Shown here: in pieces, positions 1-12,607 of the stretch | How the letters are laid out: every line of letters begins with the position of its first letter | Numbering within the stretch: the first letter of the stretch is position 1 | The notes under the pieces: generated by a model | Seen by the model: the letters and a program-made list of their open reading frames with translations, nothing else | Database searches by the model: none | What the model was told of the DNA's origin: nothing | Assembly (NCBI GenBank): GCA_950295325.1 | Contig: OX485807.1 | Span: 48,908,796-48,948,439 of the forward strand | Source of the DNA: Polytrichum commune | Taxonomy: Eukaryota > Streptophyta > Polytrichopsida > Polytrichales > Polytrichaceae | Reading direction: 5' to 3' | Length of the DNA: 39,644 nt | Made by a program: the position numbers and the translations under genes

Positions 1-1725
1 AGATCACGGTCGTTGAATGTTTTCAATCGTTCCACGGCTCTCAAAACACAATGAGACGAATGACCAAGTTATTTTCCACCTCACAAATCCCGGCTTGCGA
101 TTGGTGACAAATTTTCTGGTTGCTCATGTCCTCGTGTGTGAGTCGTGACTTTCTACTGCAACACTTTATCCGAATGTTGGATGTTTGGGAACGTTCGATG
201 TCCCAAAAACAATCTGCACTCGTACACACGAGGCTACTTTTTTGCAACGTTGACCATTCAGGGTGTGCAAGCGGTGTATAAGTCGAAACAAAACTTGTAA
301 GCACAAAGACAAGTTCATGTGTTAAGTGAACATACCCGTGGTAATGAAAGAGCGAAGCCAATGCAGAAGCCTGGTGCAAAGATGGCTGCCTGGGTAGTGT
401 GGTGCTCGGAGAAGAAGAAGTTCAACAAGAAGAAGAAGAAGAAGAAGAAGAAGTAGCGTTGGGTGGATGTGTAGCAGTGGAAGACTGGGTCCGCATAACT
501 CCGTCGGATCTCGACCCTTGATGATTGGCCAGTGGACCCGATTCACATGCTTAGTTTCTAAGCTATGATGAACTTCACCCATGTGCCCTTTCATCATTGG
601 ATCTAGAAACAAACATGGTCGAACATGGCAGACTACCTAGTCATGGTTGTCAAGGCCTTACGTAGGGTGGGTTTACATTAGGGTCTGGGACCAGGTCCAA
701 GAAACTTGTGGTCCATACATAACACCTCTTTAACTTATGGACCTTATTTTCACACTCAACATCGATCATTGGACCCAAGCTTGAAGGTTGGTTTCCAATC
801 TAGGACCAATACACACCAGTCTGGTGACTCGTTCATGAGAGGGAGAACAATGTTACAATCCATCATAAAACCTGGAATTTATGAATAATATGCACAACCA
901 CAACCAAACTAAATACATCATGAGCTAAGCAAGCTGACTAGAAGGGTCCAAGGCTACATCTCTCAACCAGGCTTCTGTGCCAACCTCACTTACATGGTCC
1001 ACCACCTACCACCACCACCACCAATCCTTTGTTGTATATTAGATAGTTATCATGTCAAGATTGTGGAAGAGAATTTAATGTTGTGATAAAGTATTCAATG
1101 AACCACAAATGATGTGTTTGTGTCCTGTAACCACTTCTCTAAAATTCATCAACGCAACAAATTGCATATAACCATTGATTTTACAGTTGATCTTTGGTGC
1201 CAGGAACAACATCTGGTAACATGCCAATAATAAGTAGCCTCCTACAGAATGTTGCCTCGGTTTTCACTGCTTGTGCTTCTCCCAATACTGAACTCTCCCA
1301 AGAATTGACCAGGCTAGATTTACAAACTACACGTTTTTTTGGCGATCAGGAAGTCCATGAAATTTGATGTGTAAGTACCTGGTATTCAAGCCTTAGTTCA
1401 AAGATGAACTGGGTCATTTGGACATGCATTACCAGATATTTCGACATGCTTGCCTACTATTGGGCAAACCGAGGTTGATGAGGGAGCCAGTAGAATTCCA
1501 ACATTGACAATATAAGAAAACCTTGAATCTCAATACATAGTCAAGTTATCATCCATATTTGAAGTCCAGACACTCTTTCAATATGCTGAAGGAAAATTTG
1601 TGACTGCAAATCATCTCCGACATTGAAAGATGTCCACAAGAACAAGCGCAAATATTGTACAAAAAAATTTCATCTGGTCATCACTACAAGATTTTGCTGC
1701 GCACTAACTAATACCCTGTATACTT
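1..1725. other. Intergenic, no supported gene
   Basis: Open frames on both strands are short and show no motif I recognise. The stretch holds a GAA-type microsatellite near 409-453 and a short CCA-rich run around 1001-1022. The downstream part borders the 3' end of the helicase remnant, which is read on the minus strand. Confidence 0.5.
409..453. repeat. (GAA)n trinucleotide microsatellite
   Basis: GAA/AAG units run from about 409 to 453, interrupted once near 421-426 by TTCAAC. On the minus strand they create a poly-leucine run in a short open frame, which I take as a by-product and not a protein. Confidence 0.9.
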
Positions 1726-3539
<1,814 letters not shown>

Positions 3540-4037
3540 CTGCATCCACCAGGAACACATCAAAGTGAATGAAAAGGACCTAGTAACAGAGCAAATACAT
3601 ATAGATATACATTGGAATGTAGGTCATGCCTCCACAAATTCTTTATCGCGTTCAGCACAACTCGATATTATCAGGAGCCCTGACTTTGGGGGAAGGAGGA
3701 TGTAGGATGACAATTCGATAAATGGGTGTAGTTGTCTTCAACCCAACCATGTTGAAAACAACAAGACATAATAATCCACACAAATTCTAACGTCAACTTG
3801 CTCCGACAACCTCTGTCAGCCTTATCAGCACTTCTCTAATTTTGAAGGAAAGAAGCATGTCCATCTCCACGTTCATCCTACCCCCAACTTCTTGCTCCTG
3901 GATGGTTTGGATATCTTGATACAATGAATTCTATGCGGAAAGGAAATGGGGCCGTCAAGTGGTCCTCCTTCCACCACCTGATGCAACACACACTTTCTCC
4001 CCTCTCATCTGAACAAAATATTCTGGGATGTGTATCT
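3540..4037. other. No supported gene
   Basis: I looked on the minus strand for the missing helicase N-terminus (GxGKT and DEAH blocks) and did not find it. An open frame at 3878-4183 lacks recognisable motifs and overlaps the tandem repeat that follows. Confidence 0.45.
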
Positions 4038-4263
4038 TCCATTTCATTCACAGCTCCATCACATTGTAAAGCTGCTATCGATGGCGATGGAAGATGACTA
4101 CTAAATCCTAAAATGAAATAATCTGCAATGTGGACGCGCGCCTTTTTAAGAAGGCCCAGATGTATATGTTCGATTCCACCCACAGCTCCATCACACTGTA
4201 CAAGCTACTATCAATGGCGATGGAAGATGACCACTAAACCCTAAATTGGAATCATCTGCAATG
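4038..4263. repeat. Two-copy tandem duplication, period about 133 bp
   Basis: The sequence CACAGCTCCATCACA, followed by a GGCGATGGAAGATGA block and ending ATCTGCAATG, occurs at about 4038-4130 and again at about 4171-4263. The copies differ by scattered substitutions and small indels, so the duplication is not recent. Confidence 0.8.
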
Positions 4264-4695
4264 GTTAGGGTTAATTACACAACCACCAAGTTGCAGTTTA
4301 TGTTGGGGAATTGATCTGAAAGTTTCTTGATTTGTGCGTGTTAGTAGTTGTAGGCTCACACGTAAGGTTGGCCATGTTCAGCATCTTAAACAGTAAGTTA
4401 GCGAACAAAGCACCTGAAAGTAAGTAGGGGGATGTTTAACTTCCGCCAAATGGATATTGCCACTAGCTTTGTCATTTTCTCTATTTCTAGGCTTTTTTTA
4501 CATGTGATGGAAAGCATGGTGCATATTTTGTCACTTCATCCATATCCAACATTTGTTAACCATAAGGTTTAGGCATTTATAACCTTAAAATAAGAGAGTT
4601 TGCATATGTTTAGGAGGAGTAATAAAAGGTAATTATTTTTTTGCAAAAAGAAACAAATTCTATTGAAAATTAAAAAATTAATTAAAAAATCAAGA
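4264..4695. other. AT-rich spacer, no gene
   Basis: This stretch becomes strongly AT-rich from about 4600. It contains no convincing coding frame. It ends at the target duplication of the fold-back element. Confidence 0.5.
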
Positions 4696-4703
4696 TAAAG
4701 AAA

Positions 4704-5048
4704 GGGGATCGCTATTTCCACACCTTTTTTGGCTAGATTTGCACCTTTTTGCCGGTTCAGTTGCCGTGTCACTGAGGCGCTATACATGAGATTCTTCATG
4801 GTGCATCCGGACCGTTGATCCACCAAGGCCCATCCAAGGGCCTCAATGATCCTAGGTGGCGGTGGGGTGGGGGGCGGGGGTGGTGCTTGCAAGTTGCCAC
4901 CAAGGCGGGGTGGGGCCGTGGGCCTCATATCTTTTTTGGGGAGGCCGGATTTAGGGTGGTGTCGGGCCTAGTGGCTAGCCGGGCCCAGTGGCTAGGCCTA
5001 CTTATTATATAACTAGTTGGTTAGCCTTACTGTACTTACTAAATGACT
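4704..5048 (+). repeat. Left arm of the fold-back element
   Basis: It pairs with 5574-5911. It includes a G-rich block near 4857-4885 and the paired motifs GGGCCTAGTGGCTAG and GGGCCCAGTGGCTAG near 4963-4997. The matching strand of each arm has a short proline-rich open frame, which I regard as non-coding. Confidence 0.9.
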
Positions 5049-5135
5049 AGTTGGTTACCCTTCCTCTACTTACTAAATGACTAGTTGGTTAGCCTTACTC
5101 AACTTACTAAATAACTAGTTGGTAAGCCTCTTCAA
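5011..5135 (+). repeat. Tandem repeat, about 34-bp unit, four copies
   Basis: The unit ACTAGTTGGTTAGCC plus TTACTCTACTTACTAAAT repeats about 3.7 times, with increasing divergence to the right. Inverted copies of the same unit appear at about 5221-5272 and 5579-5612. The fold-back thus has short hairpins nested inside the long arms. Confidence 0.85.
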
Positions 5136-5274
5136 TACTTTAACGCATCAAAGCTTAACTTCAAGACTTGCACATATACCACTCAAATATACATGTCCAA
5201 TTAAGAAGAGTGACCATAAGTAGAATAAGGCTAACCAACTAGTCATTTAGTAAGTAGAGTAAGGCTAACCAAGT

Positions 5275-5573
5275 ACACTAAATATGATATTTAGTGTTTG
5301 ATTAGATTTAATGTTTTACCACCCTACTTTGCTCAACACTAATTTTCAATTCTTTGATAATTAGTGTTAGACATAAACGCGCCGCCGCCGCCTTCCTTGT
5401 TGCCACCTCTTTCCTACTAAACACTAAATTCGTGCATGTAACTTTCACATATTACCATAAATGATATTTAGTGTTTGAATTTACATTTAATGTTACTTAC
5501 TTTCATAGGGTTAGTGAGATTTAGTGTAGTGTTCGTGTTTAGTGTATCTAACACTAAATATCATATTTAGTGT
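5275..5573. mobile_element. Small AT-rich element nested in the fold-back loop
   Basis: Each end is a perfect 23-bp palindrome with arms ACACTAAATAT around one central base (5275-5297 and 5551-5573). The trinucleotide AGT sits just outside each end (5272-5274 and 5574-5576), a possible 3-bp target duplication. The start ACACTA with a 3-bp duplication is reminiscent of CACTA elements, but that is inference. Further copies of the TTTAGTGT motif lie inside. A related element is at 8972-9187. Confidence 0.6.
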
Positions 5574-5911
5574 AGTTATTTAGTAAGTAGAGTAAGGCTA
5601 ACCAACTAGTTATATAATAAGTAGGCCTAGCCACTGGGCCCGCCTAGCCACTAGGCCCGACACCACCCTAAATCAGGCCTCCCCAAAAAAGACATGAGGC
5701 CCACGGCCCCACCCCGCCTTGGTGGCAAGCACCACCCCCGCCCCCCACCCCACCGCCACCTAGGATCATTGAGGCCCTTGGATGGGCCTTGGTGGATCAA
5801 CGGTCCGGATGCACCATGAAGAATCTCATGTATAGTGCCTCAGTGACACGGCAACCGAACCGGCAAAAAGGTGTGAATCTAGCCAAAAAAGGTGTGGAAA
5901 TAGCAATCCCC
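5574..5911 (-). repeat. Right arm of the fold-back element
   Basis: Reverse complement of 4704-5048. It starts directly after the inner palindrome at 5551-5573 and ends at the right TAAAGAAA duplication. Confidence 0.9.
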
Positions 5912-5919
5912 TAAAGAAA

Positions 5920-7799
5920 TTGCTACAAATTTTAACGCAATAATGTTTAGGAAAACACAAAGTCACTTTATAAGTTAACCCATAACCATTCATCTAAATG
6001 CTTATGATTGGCTAGAAGAGTTATCAAAACTCCTATGAGGGTAATCAATCACAAGCCGCCACCACATAATCTTAAACTCCGTTTGCCTAAAAATATAGTT
6101 CTAATCCATGTCCGCATTACATGAGTATAGGGAGTGGTTACCACTATTCAATGAATCCTAGAGTGTTTTCCTCCACTTTATAGAGGCTTGCTCCTTTATT
6201 TGGTTGCTACTAACTCCAACTCACCTTGATGTATGCTTGTTGCGTCATTCTTGTCTTCAAGACCCTTTGTAATATCCTAGGATTCTCCCTGGCTATCGAA
6301 TACCATTTCTTAAATGAACAATTGTTTGATTCTACTCCAAGAGCTAATAAAACAATTAGATGTTAGTCCTTGCTCCACAACCAATCGAAAGGGTCAATTG
6401 ACATTATCATTCCACACTTCCTATGACACGCAAGTTCCTTGGACAACTTCCATACACACATATTTCAAGGAAGGAAACCTAACAAGATTTATCATACAAA
6501 ATTGGTCACACCCAAAAAATGTTCCTCTTTGTCTTAAATCTTCTTCAAATCCTAGCATGGTCCTACTTCTTCATTCCTAACCTATGCTTAAAATTGTGGT
6601 CCCTCTTTGATGGAACCTTATGTCCTATGCTTATTTAATCTCCTTTTGTAATCCTTGTCTACCTACTTTTGTCACTCTCCTACCACCATAAGATTAGTCG
6701 ATTTTATTATTAACATTGCCCCTCCCCCATCTAAATTATGTCCCTGGAATTCAACTAAACGTGTAAAAGATCGGTGCTGGTGGCACTTGGTTCATTTGAT
6801 CCCACTCCTTCATCAATCCCAACCCCGATTATGTGATGGTGCACCTTCCGATTATGCTACTTGCTCATTCACATTTGTTGGTATTGGTGATAATAAATAA
6901 AATAAAATAAATCTCGGGGTTTGGTTTATACACCGACATGAATGGGAGCCCGTTCTCCTATGCCATGTTCATGTTTAACCAAGTGTCATAGTAAGGGTAC
7001 TTCCTCTATTGGTGATAACCTTCGGTTTACGTTATACCATTTATGTCATTTGGTTTACTAGATAATTGGCCTTTCTGTCACCATCTTGATGTTATTTTAA
7101 TCCCATTATGAGTTTCCTAGCTTGAATTTGGACTTTAAGATCACCTTCATTCCATTTATGTAGGGTTACAACAACCTCAGAGGTTGTTCATTGTACAAAC
7201 ATTTTGCAAATAGGTGTCTAGAGCATCAAATATTGGGAATGCACATGCATTTCATGCTGACATATTGGAGACTCCATTGGGAATGCATGTGCTCAAGCAA
7301 CAAGTGGAAATTATGCTTTGCTTATATTCATCAAATTTATTTTGGTATGAAAAAATTACCACATATATTATGTATACGCTATTGAACCTTCTAGATGTAA
7401 GAAATTGTAGGCTAGAAATAGTGTGCACCCAAACTATTGTCCCCAAGGAGTTTAATATAGTAATGTCACAACTTCAACACTACACCTTTCACAACTATTG
7501 TTGTGGGTTGAAAATTAGAGTAGGTAGAAAATATCGTGGTCCATTGTATTTTATGTGTGGGTTGAAAATAAGGGCGGCTTAATGATAAATAAACTATTCA
7601 TGTTTAAGTATAGAATAATAAAAGATAAAAATAATATTGGTATAATATTTTCAATTCAAAATAATTCATATTTGTGTAAACAAGCATTAATTCCATGTTC
7701 TTAATTTTGAGCATATAATAATTTGGGCCAAAAACTCACTTGGATCAAGGAAATTTACATAAGCCAAAATTATTGTGGTATGACAAAATCATAGTGAGA
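5920..7799. other. Intergenic, no supported gene
   Basis: Several short plus-strand open frames (6314-6580, 6655-6900, 7214-7582) lack domain motifs and look like chance frames in AT-rich DNA. A short local repetition with GGGTTGAAAATWAG occurs near 7505-7575. No element boundary could be drawn. Confidence 0.5.
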
Positions 7800-8268
7800 T
7801 GTGACAAAATTGTGAGAGCCCAAAAGAAAGTGTTCAAAGGCCGTCCCAAGACACCTCCAAAATCACGTAGTGTGGTCACGGACCCTCAAGTGTAGTGTGA
7901 AGTCATATGTGACTGGACCCTCAACCAAATGCTATTTCAATGAATTTTTATTCATGTAGGTCCTCACGCATGATAAAATAAAATATATCAACGGTTGTGA
8001 GCGTTTGGAGTGCCATGGTCTCTTGGTTTTGTGTTAGACCTACCTCCAAGAGGTGGTTTTTGAAAACAGTCCAAGTGACCATGAAACATGATCCATTCGA
8101 TGCCATGTAGAAATCCATGTACACTTTACATCCATCTTGCATTCACATATTCCGTTGGTCCGTCGAGCGTAGTGTGAAGCAACCTTGGACCGGTTCCATC
8201 TTTTCCACCAGTGAGAATGCTTGAGGTGTAATGGTCACAGGCTCTCAGTCAGTGTGTGTGAAGTGGCC
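7800..8268 (+). mobile_element. ~500-bp TIR family, copy A (truncated left end)
   Basis: This is an inverted copy of 35391-35887. Shared blocks include ATTGTGAGAGCCCAAAAG, GACCCTCAAGTGTAGTGTGA, CTACCTCCAAGAGGTGG, and the right terminus GTGTGTGAAGTGGCC. The outermost part of the left TIR seen in copy B is missing here. There is no coding frame, so it is a non-autonomous DNA element. Confidence 0.8.
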
Positions 8269-8971
8269 CTAAGGTTCGTGGGACAACTATATTTGAGCGG
8301 GGACAAATATAGAAGCAACTAGAAGCTTGGACTAGTCAAAAATGTTTTTTTTACAACGACACGTGTCACGATGAGATTGGTACATATATTTCAAAATCTA
8401 GAGTCTTTGTGATTTGCAATTGCTAACCCAATGAGACAATTCCTAAACCGATCTAACGGTTAAATAAAATATGGAAATTGTGAAGTTGGAAGTGTCACCA
8501 TAGTAGGAGCCACATATCTAATAACCATGTGGCAATGTCACTTTGCTCTAAGTAACCATTGGCTCTAAGTAACCATTGGTGGGTCATGGCCTTGGGAAAA
8601 CCAACAGGGTAATCAACTTCTCGTTTGTAGTTTATTATTAATTTTGGAACACATGAGACGCTTCACCACCTAGTTACTTTTCCATCAAATAGAGAGACGA
8701 TTTCATGGCCAAGAATCGAACTGCCAACCACTCTATTTGGTTTGGGTACCTCTCCACTTTCATCTAGTAGTCTAGGGTCATCTCTGGCCATTGACTCATG
8801 GTTTGATATCCTCCATAATAACAATTAAAACCATAGTGTTTTTAGATATATAACCTTAACAATGCTAAACCGGACTTGAAAAATGAATGCCGGTGAGGGG
8901 GGGGGGGGGGAGATCATCTGAATAGACATCATAGTCCTCGTTAGTTTGACACTTGATTCAATAGCACATCT
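8269..8971. other. Intergenic with a G14 tract
   Basis: There is no supported gene. A run of 14 G lies at 8897-8910. A short local duplication of CTCTAAGTAACCATTGG occurs near 8547-8578. Confidence 0.5.
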
Positions 8972-9187
8972 ACATTGAATATTGTATTTAGTGTTGCTTA
9001 CTATTTGAAATTATGCAGGCTACAACTATTTACCATATATCCCAAATTTTGCCAACGATTGTTAAATTGGTTATTTGAACATAAAGAACACTAACAACTT
9101 TACTTGGTAAAAAATTACATCAATAATAAAAGATATAGCATTGTGTAACTCCAAATAGTAAGTGACATTGAATATCATATTTAGTGT
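8972..9187. mobile_element. Small MITE related to the loop element at 5275-5573
   Basis: Both ends carry near-palindromes of the ACACTAAATAT type: ACATTGAATAT then TGTATTTAGTGT at 8972-8994, and ACATTGAATAT then CATATTTAGTGT at 9165-9187. Just inside are inverted GCTTACTATTTG and CAAATAGTAAGTG. The interior is AT-rich without a coding frame. No clear target duplication is visible. Confidence 0.5.
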
Positions 9188-9506
9188 AATACCCCTCTCT
9201 CATGCCAAAAGGAATTAGAGAAAGGCTAAAACCAAGGGACAAATTTCATGACAAAAGTTAAGGATTCCCAACCATAGATGGCTCAAGTGTAAGCTTATGA
9301 TTGAACTGCAATGTTCATGGTATTTAGTGTCAGTTGTCATTAGGTGATAAATATGATATTCAGTGTCACTTACTAATATGGCCCACGCTAAATTTAAACT
9401 AGATGTTTGGCGTAGGTAGTGCAATTTTTGGATGAGACTCAATCTGGTAAGTTGATAATATAATAGTTTATTTGGATTACACTCGAAGGTGGTGAGAGGC
9501 ACAAAT
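9188..9506. other. AT-rich spacer with TTTAGTGT motifs
   Basis: GGTATTTAGTGTCA at 9319-9332 is identical to the left end of the element at 29033, and a further ATATTCAGTGTCACTTACTA follows near 9354. This may be a broken copy of that element, but its limits cannot be set. The minus-strand open frame at 9215-9517 has no recognisable motif. Confidence 0.4.
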
Positions 9507-9588
9507 GTACCTCTCATTCATCCAACAAAAACTTGAAATATTATGTAGATTGGAGGTTGTTCTTTAATAGAAATTTGACATTGGAATC
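9507..9588 (+). mobile_element. Partial copy of the 187-bp GTACCTCTC MITE
   Basis: GTACCTCTCATTCATCCAAC, TGGAGGTTGTT and TTTGACATTGGAAT follow in the same order and spacing as in the full copies at 24140-24326 and 35197-35384. The right half is absent. Confidence 0.65.
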
Positions 9589-10236
9589 ACAAACACCCAT
9601 AACCCCAAATTAACATAGTCGAAATTAACATATTACAGTTGTATTGACCACAAACTTGTACGGAGCAAGTTTTTAACATGGAAGGATGAGATCATGCACA
9701 CTTCTAAGGTAAACGAGGCTAATGTGGACACCTCTAGCTTTGTGGAATCATCTAACCAATGGATTCGAGCATTAGAAACTTGAGTAGGCTAGCAATTGCA
9801 AATCAAGATCAAAGAATTTGAAATCATTAAAATCGGAGTCGAGGAAGGTGTTGATAATGTAGGCTCCGGAATCAAAGATTCTCTACTTCCCAATGTGGTG
9901 TTATAGGGGGGAACTATTTTATCATTCCATGTTGTGTAAGTGGATGACATCATTTGCAGATTCTACATGGGGCATTTGCCAATGAAAACCAAGTTGAATG
10001 CCAATAGTAGTTGTGTCATGTCTCTAAAGTGGTCACACGTAAGATAAAATGTTGCCATATTGTCTTTTTCAATATAGAATACCCACAATACAAGTTGGTC
10101 GGCACCTCACAACCACATGCCGCCTCCTAATTTACTCACCTTAGGCACAAAAATCGAGTGACTCATGGCTTGGTATATAGCGCTCCTCATTATGAATGAT
10201 GATGGGTGTAGTGTGACTTTTGTGAAGATGACTAAG
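9589..10236. other. Intergenic, no supported gene
   Basis: I find no coding frame with recognisable motifs and no repeat boundary in this stretch. Confidence 0.45.
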
Positions 10237-10640
10237 GGTGAGTTTCCATGTAGGATGCTCGCCCACCATATTCTAGTGTAAATAACAACAAACTTGCCCA
10301 CATGTAGAGGGACTCTGATGGGGGTAGGGTTCGGTTCGTATGTGCCAACTAGCTACTCTCAACTTCTCAAACCTAGACCCAACTATTAACCTCTTCCTCT
10401 AGGTTAAACCGCCTCCTCCTTCTAAAACCGGGTCTTCAATCCTTTGGTGACTGGAACTTGTAGGTTGACGATTCTTTAGTGGGCGCATGGAAGTCTAGCG
10501 GCATGTGGCCACAACCCTCCATATTCTAGTAGATTGCCAGAATGTGGTTGGACGGCAACTCGTGCTTAACTACATGCGAACGCCTCCGACTCACTATTCG
10601 CTAGAACCTAGTAGGCAAGCAACCTACATGAAAACTCGCG
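10237..10640 (+). mobile_element. TIR element of the CCATGTAGG family, copy 1
   Basis: The left end GGTGAGTTTCCATGTAGG and the right end CCTACATGAAAACTCGCG are inverted over about 40 bp. Just inside, GCTCGCCCACC and TATTCTAG recur in inverted form. The interior (GTAGGGTT, GCCAACTA, TATTAACCTCTTCC, GTCTTCAATC, CACAACCCTCCA) matches the reverse complement of copy 2 at 11582-12187. No coding frame is present. The Harbinger-type MITE at 10645 begins within a few bases of its right end. Confidence 0.75.
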
Positions 10641-10644
10641 CTAA

Positions 10645-11047
10645 GAGCATCCTCAGTCGGACGACCTGTTCTCCCGGCAACGGTAACTGCCGGGATTAGT
10701 GAGCCCGGGGTTCGGGCCAACGGCCTCGCTACCTGTCCCGTTATGGAGCGGGTCCCGTCAAAAGTACTCCCGCCAAAAGTACTCCCGCTCTCGGCACTTT
10801 TTTTGAGTTTGACGTGAGAATTTGTCCTCCCGCTATTGTACTGGCAGAACCCTATCTGCTAAACCCGGGATCCACCTGGTTGCCCGCTCCGACCTGTCTG
10901 CATGCGTGGCAAGGTCAACTGTGTGCCGGGGGCGCTTGCCGGGCGCAGGGCTGGACCCCCCTCCCGCCTCTTCCGCCCTCCCATTCGCAGGGCTCCCTGC
11001 AAACGGGGTTGTCGGGAGCGAGTACAGGGAACGGGCTGAGGATGCTC
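10645..11047. mobile_element. Tourist/PIF-Harbinger-type MITE
   Basis: The inverted ends GAGCATCCTCAG (10645-10656) and CTGAGGATGCTC (11036-11047) are flanked by TAA on both sides (10642-10644 and 11048-11050). A 3-bp TAA/TTA duplication is the hallmark of the PIF/Harbinger superfamily, and a GAGCATC start is common in plant members. The 403-bp body is far more GC-rich than its surroundings and has no transposase. Overlapping open frames at 10814-11077 on both strands are side effects of the GC-rich body. Confidence 0.85.
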
Positions 11048-11050
11048 TAA

Positions 11051-11581
11051 CTCAAATATCATGAAGGCGGCGACCAAATCACAATGTATTACTCACCCAC
11101 CAAATTAAAGCAACTTTACTGTCAATTAGGAGCCAAATATAGGTGTCCAATTAAGGAAACTAACCGAATTAGCCTCATCCACCTTATGCCACAATCACTA
11201 CAAGGAGTGCGTGACAGAACCTATTGGATGGCTTTAATTACTGTTTAGGCTCTCGACACACTGGGGACTCTGCATCATCTCCTTTTCCTCAAACACATTG
11301 CTCATTGACTGATTTAGTACACTCTGAGAGAAGTAACTTCTTGCATGCAAAGCATTGATTGTATGTACATTCTGTTGTATAATGTACTATATATGTTCAC
11401 GTAGCATAATTACTAACCTCCTCCTCACCTCCTACTAAGTCAGTGAATGGTGATAACTGACCTGCAGAGAAAGTTTGAATTCACAGGTGCCAGATGTAAT
11501 TGACTCAGCAGCTTTGTCGCCGCATTATAGCCATGGTTTAATTCGTTTGCATGGGGAGGAATCGAGTCTTGGTGGGGTAAT
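11051..11581. other. Intergenic, no supported gene
   Basis: A short ATATAGGTGTCCAATTAAG stretch near 11140 resembles blocks at about 5200 and 25120, so a diffuse old repeat is likely. Nothing coding is visible. Confidence 0.4.
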
Positions 11582-12187
11582 GGCGAATCTCCATGTAGGC
11601 CGCTCGCCCACTAGATTCTAGATAATAGTGGGCTGGAGGTGTTGGCATGTAGACAAGCACTAAGGCAAGGGGAGAGCCGGTGGTTAGTTATGGATGAACC
11701 AATTGAGTTTGAGAAACAACCGGTTGAAGTTGGAGACTTCAGGAGAATTATCGATCGTTTAAGAGGAATCTATAGAATATATCTCAAATGAATAAAGCAA
11801 AACCGGAAGATGTCAACATGTAACCGGTTGGATTTAGAATCACTAGGATCTTGACCAACTATGCCTAAAAACTTCCCGGGCACTGATAAGCACGTGTCAC
11901 CAATCAACTACATTCTCGTGGCCTACTAGAGTGTGGAGGGTTGTGAACACGAAATTGCTAGACTTTCATCCGTTCACTAAAGCACTTTTTAACCTACAAG
12001 TGCAAGTCACGAAAGATTGAAGACTCGTTTTAGGAAGAGGTTAATAAGTGGGCTTGGATTTGAAAAAACGAGAGTAATTAGTTGGCGCATACAAACCCTA
12101 CCCCACCAAATTTCATCTACATTTGGACGGATTTGTACTTATCCCAACTAGAATCTGGTGGGCGAACAACCTACATGGAATCTCACC
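11582..12187 (-). mobile_element. TIR element of the CCATGTAGG family, copy 2
   Basis: The ends GGCGAATCTCCATGTAGG and CCTACATGGAATCTCACC are inverted, with GCTCGCCCAC and ATTCTAG just inside. Relative to copy 1 it is inverted and about 200 bp longer. The right part (about 11925-12110) aligns with the interior of copy 1, while 11640-11920 has no counterpart there. No coding frame and no clear target duplication are visible. Confidence 0.75.
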
Positions 12188-12339
12188 GAAATAACTTTTA
12201 CTTCTTCACAATATCTGCAGTCGACCTTATCAGCCGGCCCTAGCAGAAATAGAAACCTCACCAACTAGAATAGTGGCACATTTTCCTCTCCAAAACGTTG
12301 CCAGCCATAATTGCTGCACATCGTGTTTAGGTGTTACAT

Positions 12340-12607
12340 GATTCGATTCTGCAGCACATGATCAGAACTCCAAGGTGAAAGGAATACATGACTTTGCTCG
12401 ATGTGGTCGGTATGTAATAATTTGCCTCCCTCGATCCCACATTCGTGCCAAAACACAGGTGGCAAATCCACCATTCAATGGATGTGTGAACGATTCGAAT
12501 CCACAGCTCATCAGAATTCTGTGGTGAAAGGGTTACCGAACTTTGCTCGATGTAATGGTACGTAATAAATTTGTCTCCTCCCACACATTCGTACCAAAAC
12601 CCAGTTG
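12340..12607. repeat. Two-copy tandem duplication, period about 150 bp
   Basis: GATTCGATTCTGCAGC, GGTGAAAGG, ACTTTGCTCGATGT and CACATTCGTGCCAAAAC at 12340-12457 recur in order at about 12491-12607 with moderate divergence. The open frames crossing it have no recognisable domain. Confidence 0.8.

Larger units (their letters stand above)
4704..5911. mobile_element. Long-TIR fold-back element with 8-bp target duplication
   Basis: The two ends are reverse complements over about 340 bp and start GGGGATYGCTATTTCC. The direct repeat TAAAGAAA lies just outside each end (4696-4703 and 5912-5919), which is a clean target-site duplication. The outer arms are GC-rich and the interior AT-rich. No transposase is present, so the element is non-autonomous. 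An 8-bp duplication fits hAT, while very long TIRs are more typical of Mutator-like elements (usually 9 bp, range about 8-11). I cannot decide between them. The arms differ by a 7-nt indel (left arm has an extra AAGTTGC near 4890) and a few substitutions, so this is not an assembly palindrome. Confidence 0.9.

Noticed and set aside
322-612. Open frame with a poly-leucine run on the minus strand
   Set aside because: The leucines come from the GAA microsatellite; no other protein feature is present.
4569-4928. Proline-rich open frame on the minus strand
   Set aside because: It lies on the GC-rich arm of the fold-back element; the proline run is the G-rich block read backwards, and the same frame appears in the other arm.
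4704-5911. Possibility that the large inverted repeat is an assembly artefact
   Set aside because: The arms differ by a 7-nt indel and several substitutions, and the flanking 8-bp duplication is what a real insertion would leave.
10814-11077. Three overlapping GC-rich open frames
   Set aside because: They lie inside the Harbinger-type MITE, overlap on both strands and show no motif.
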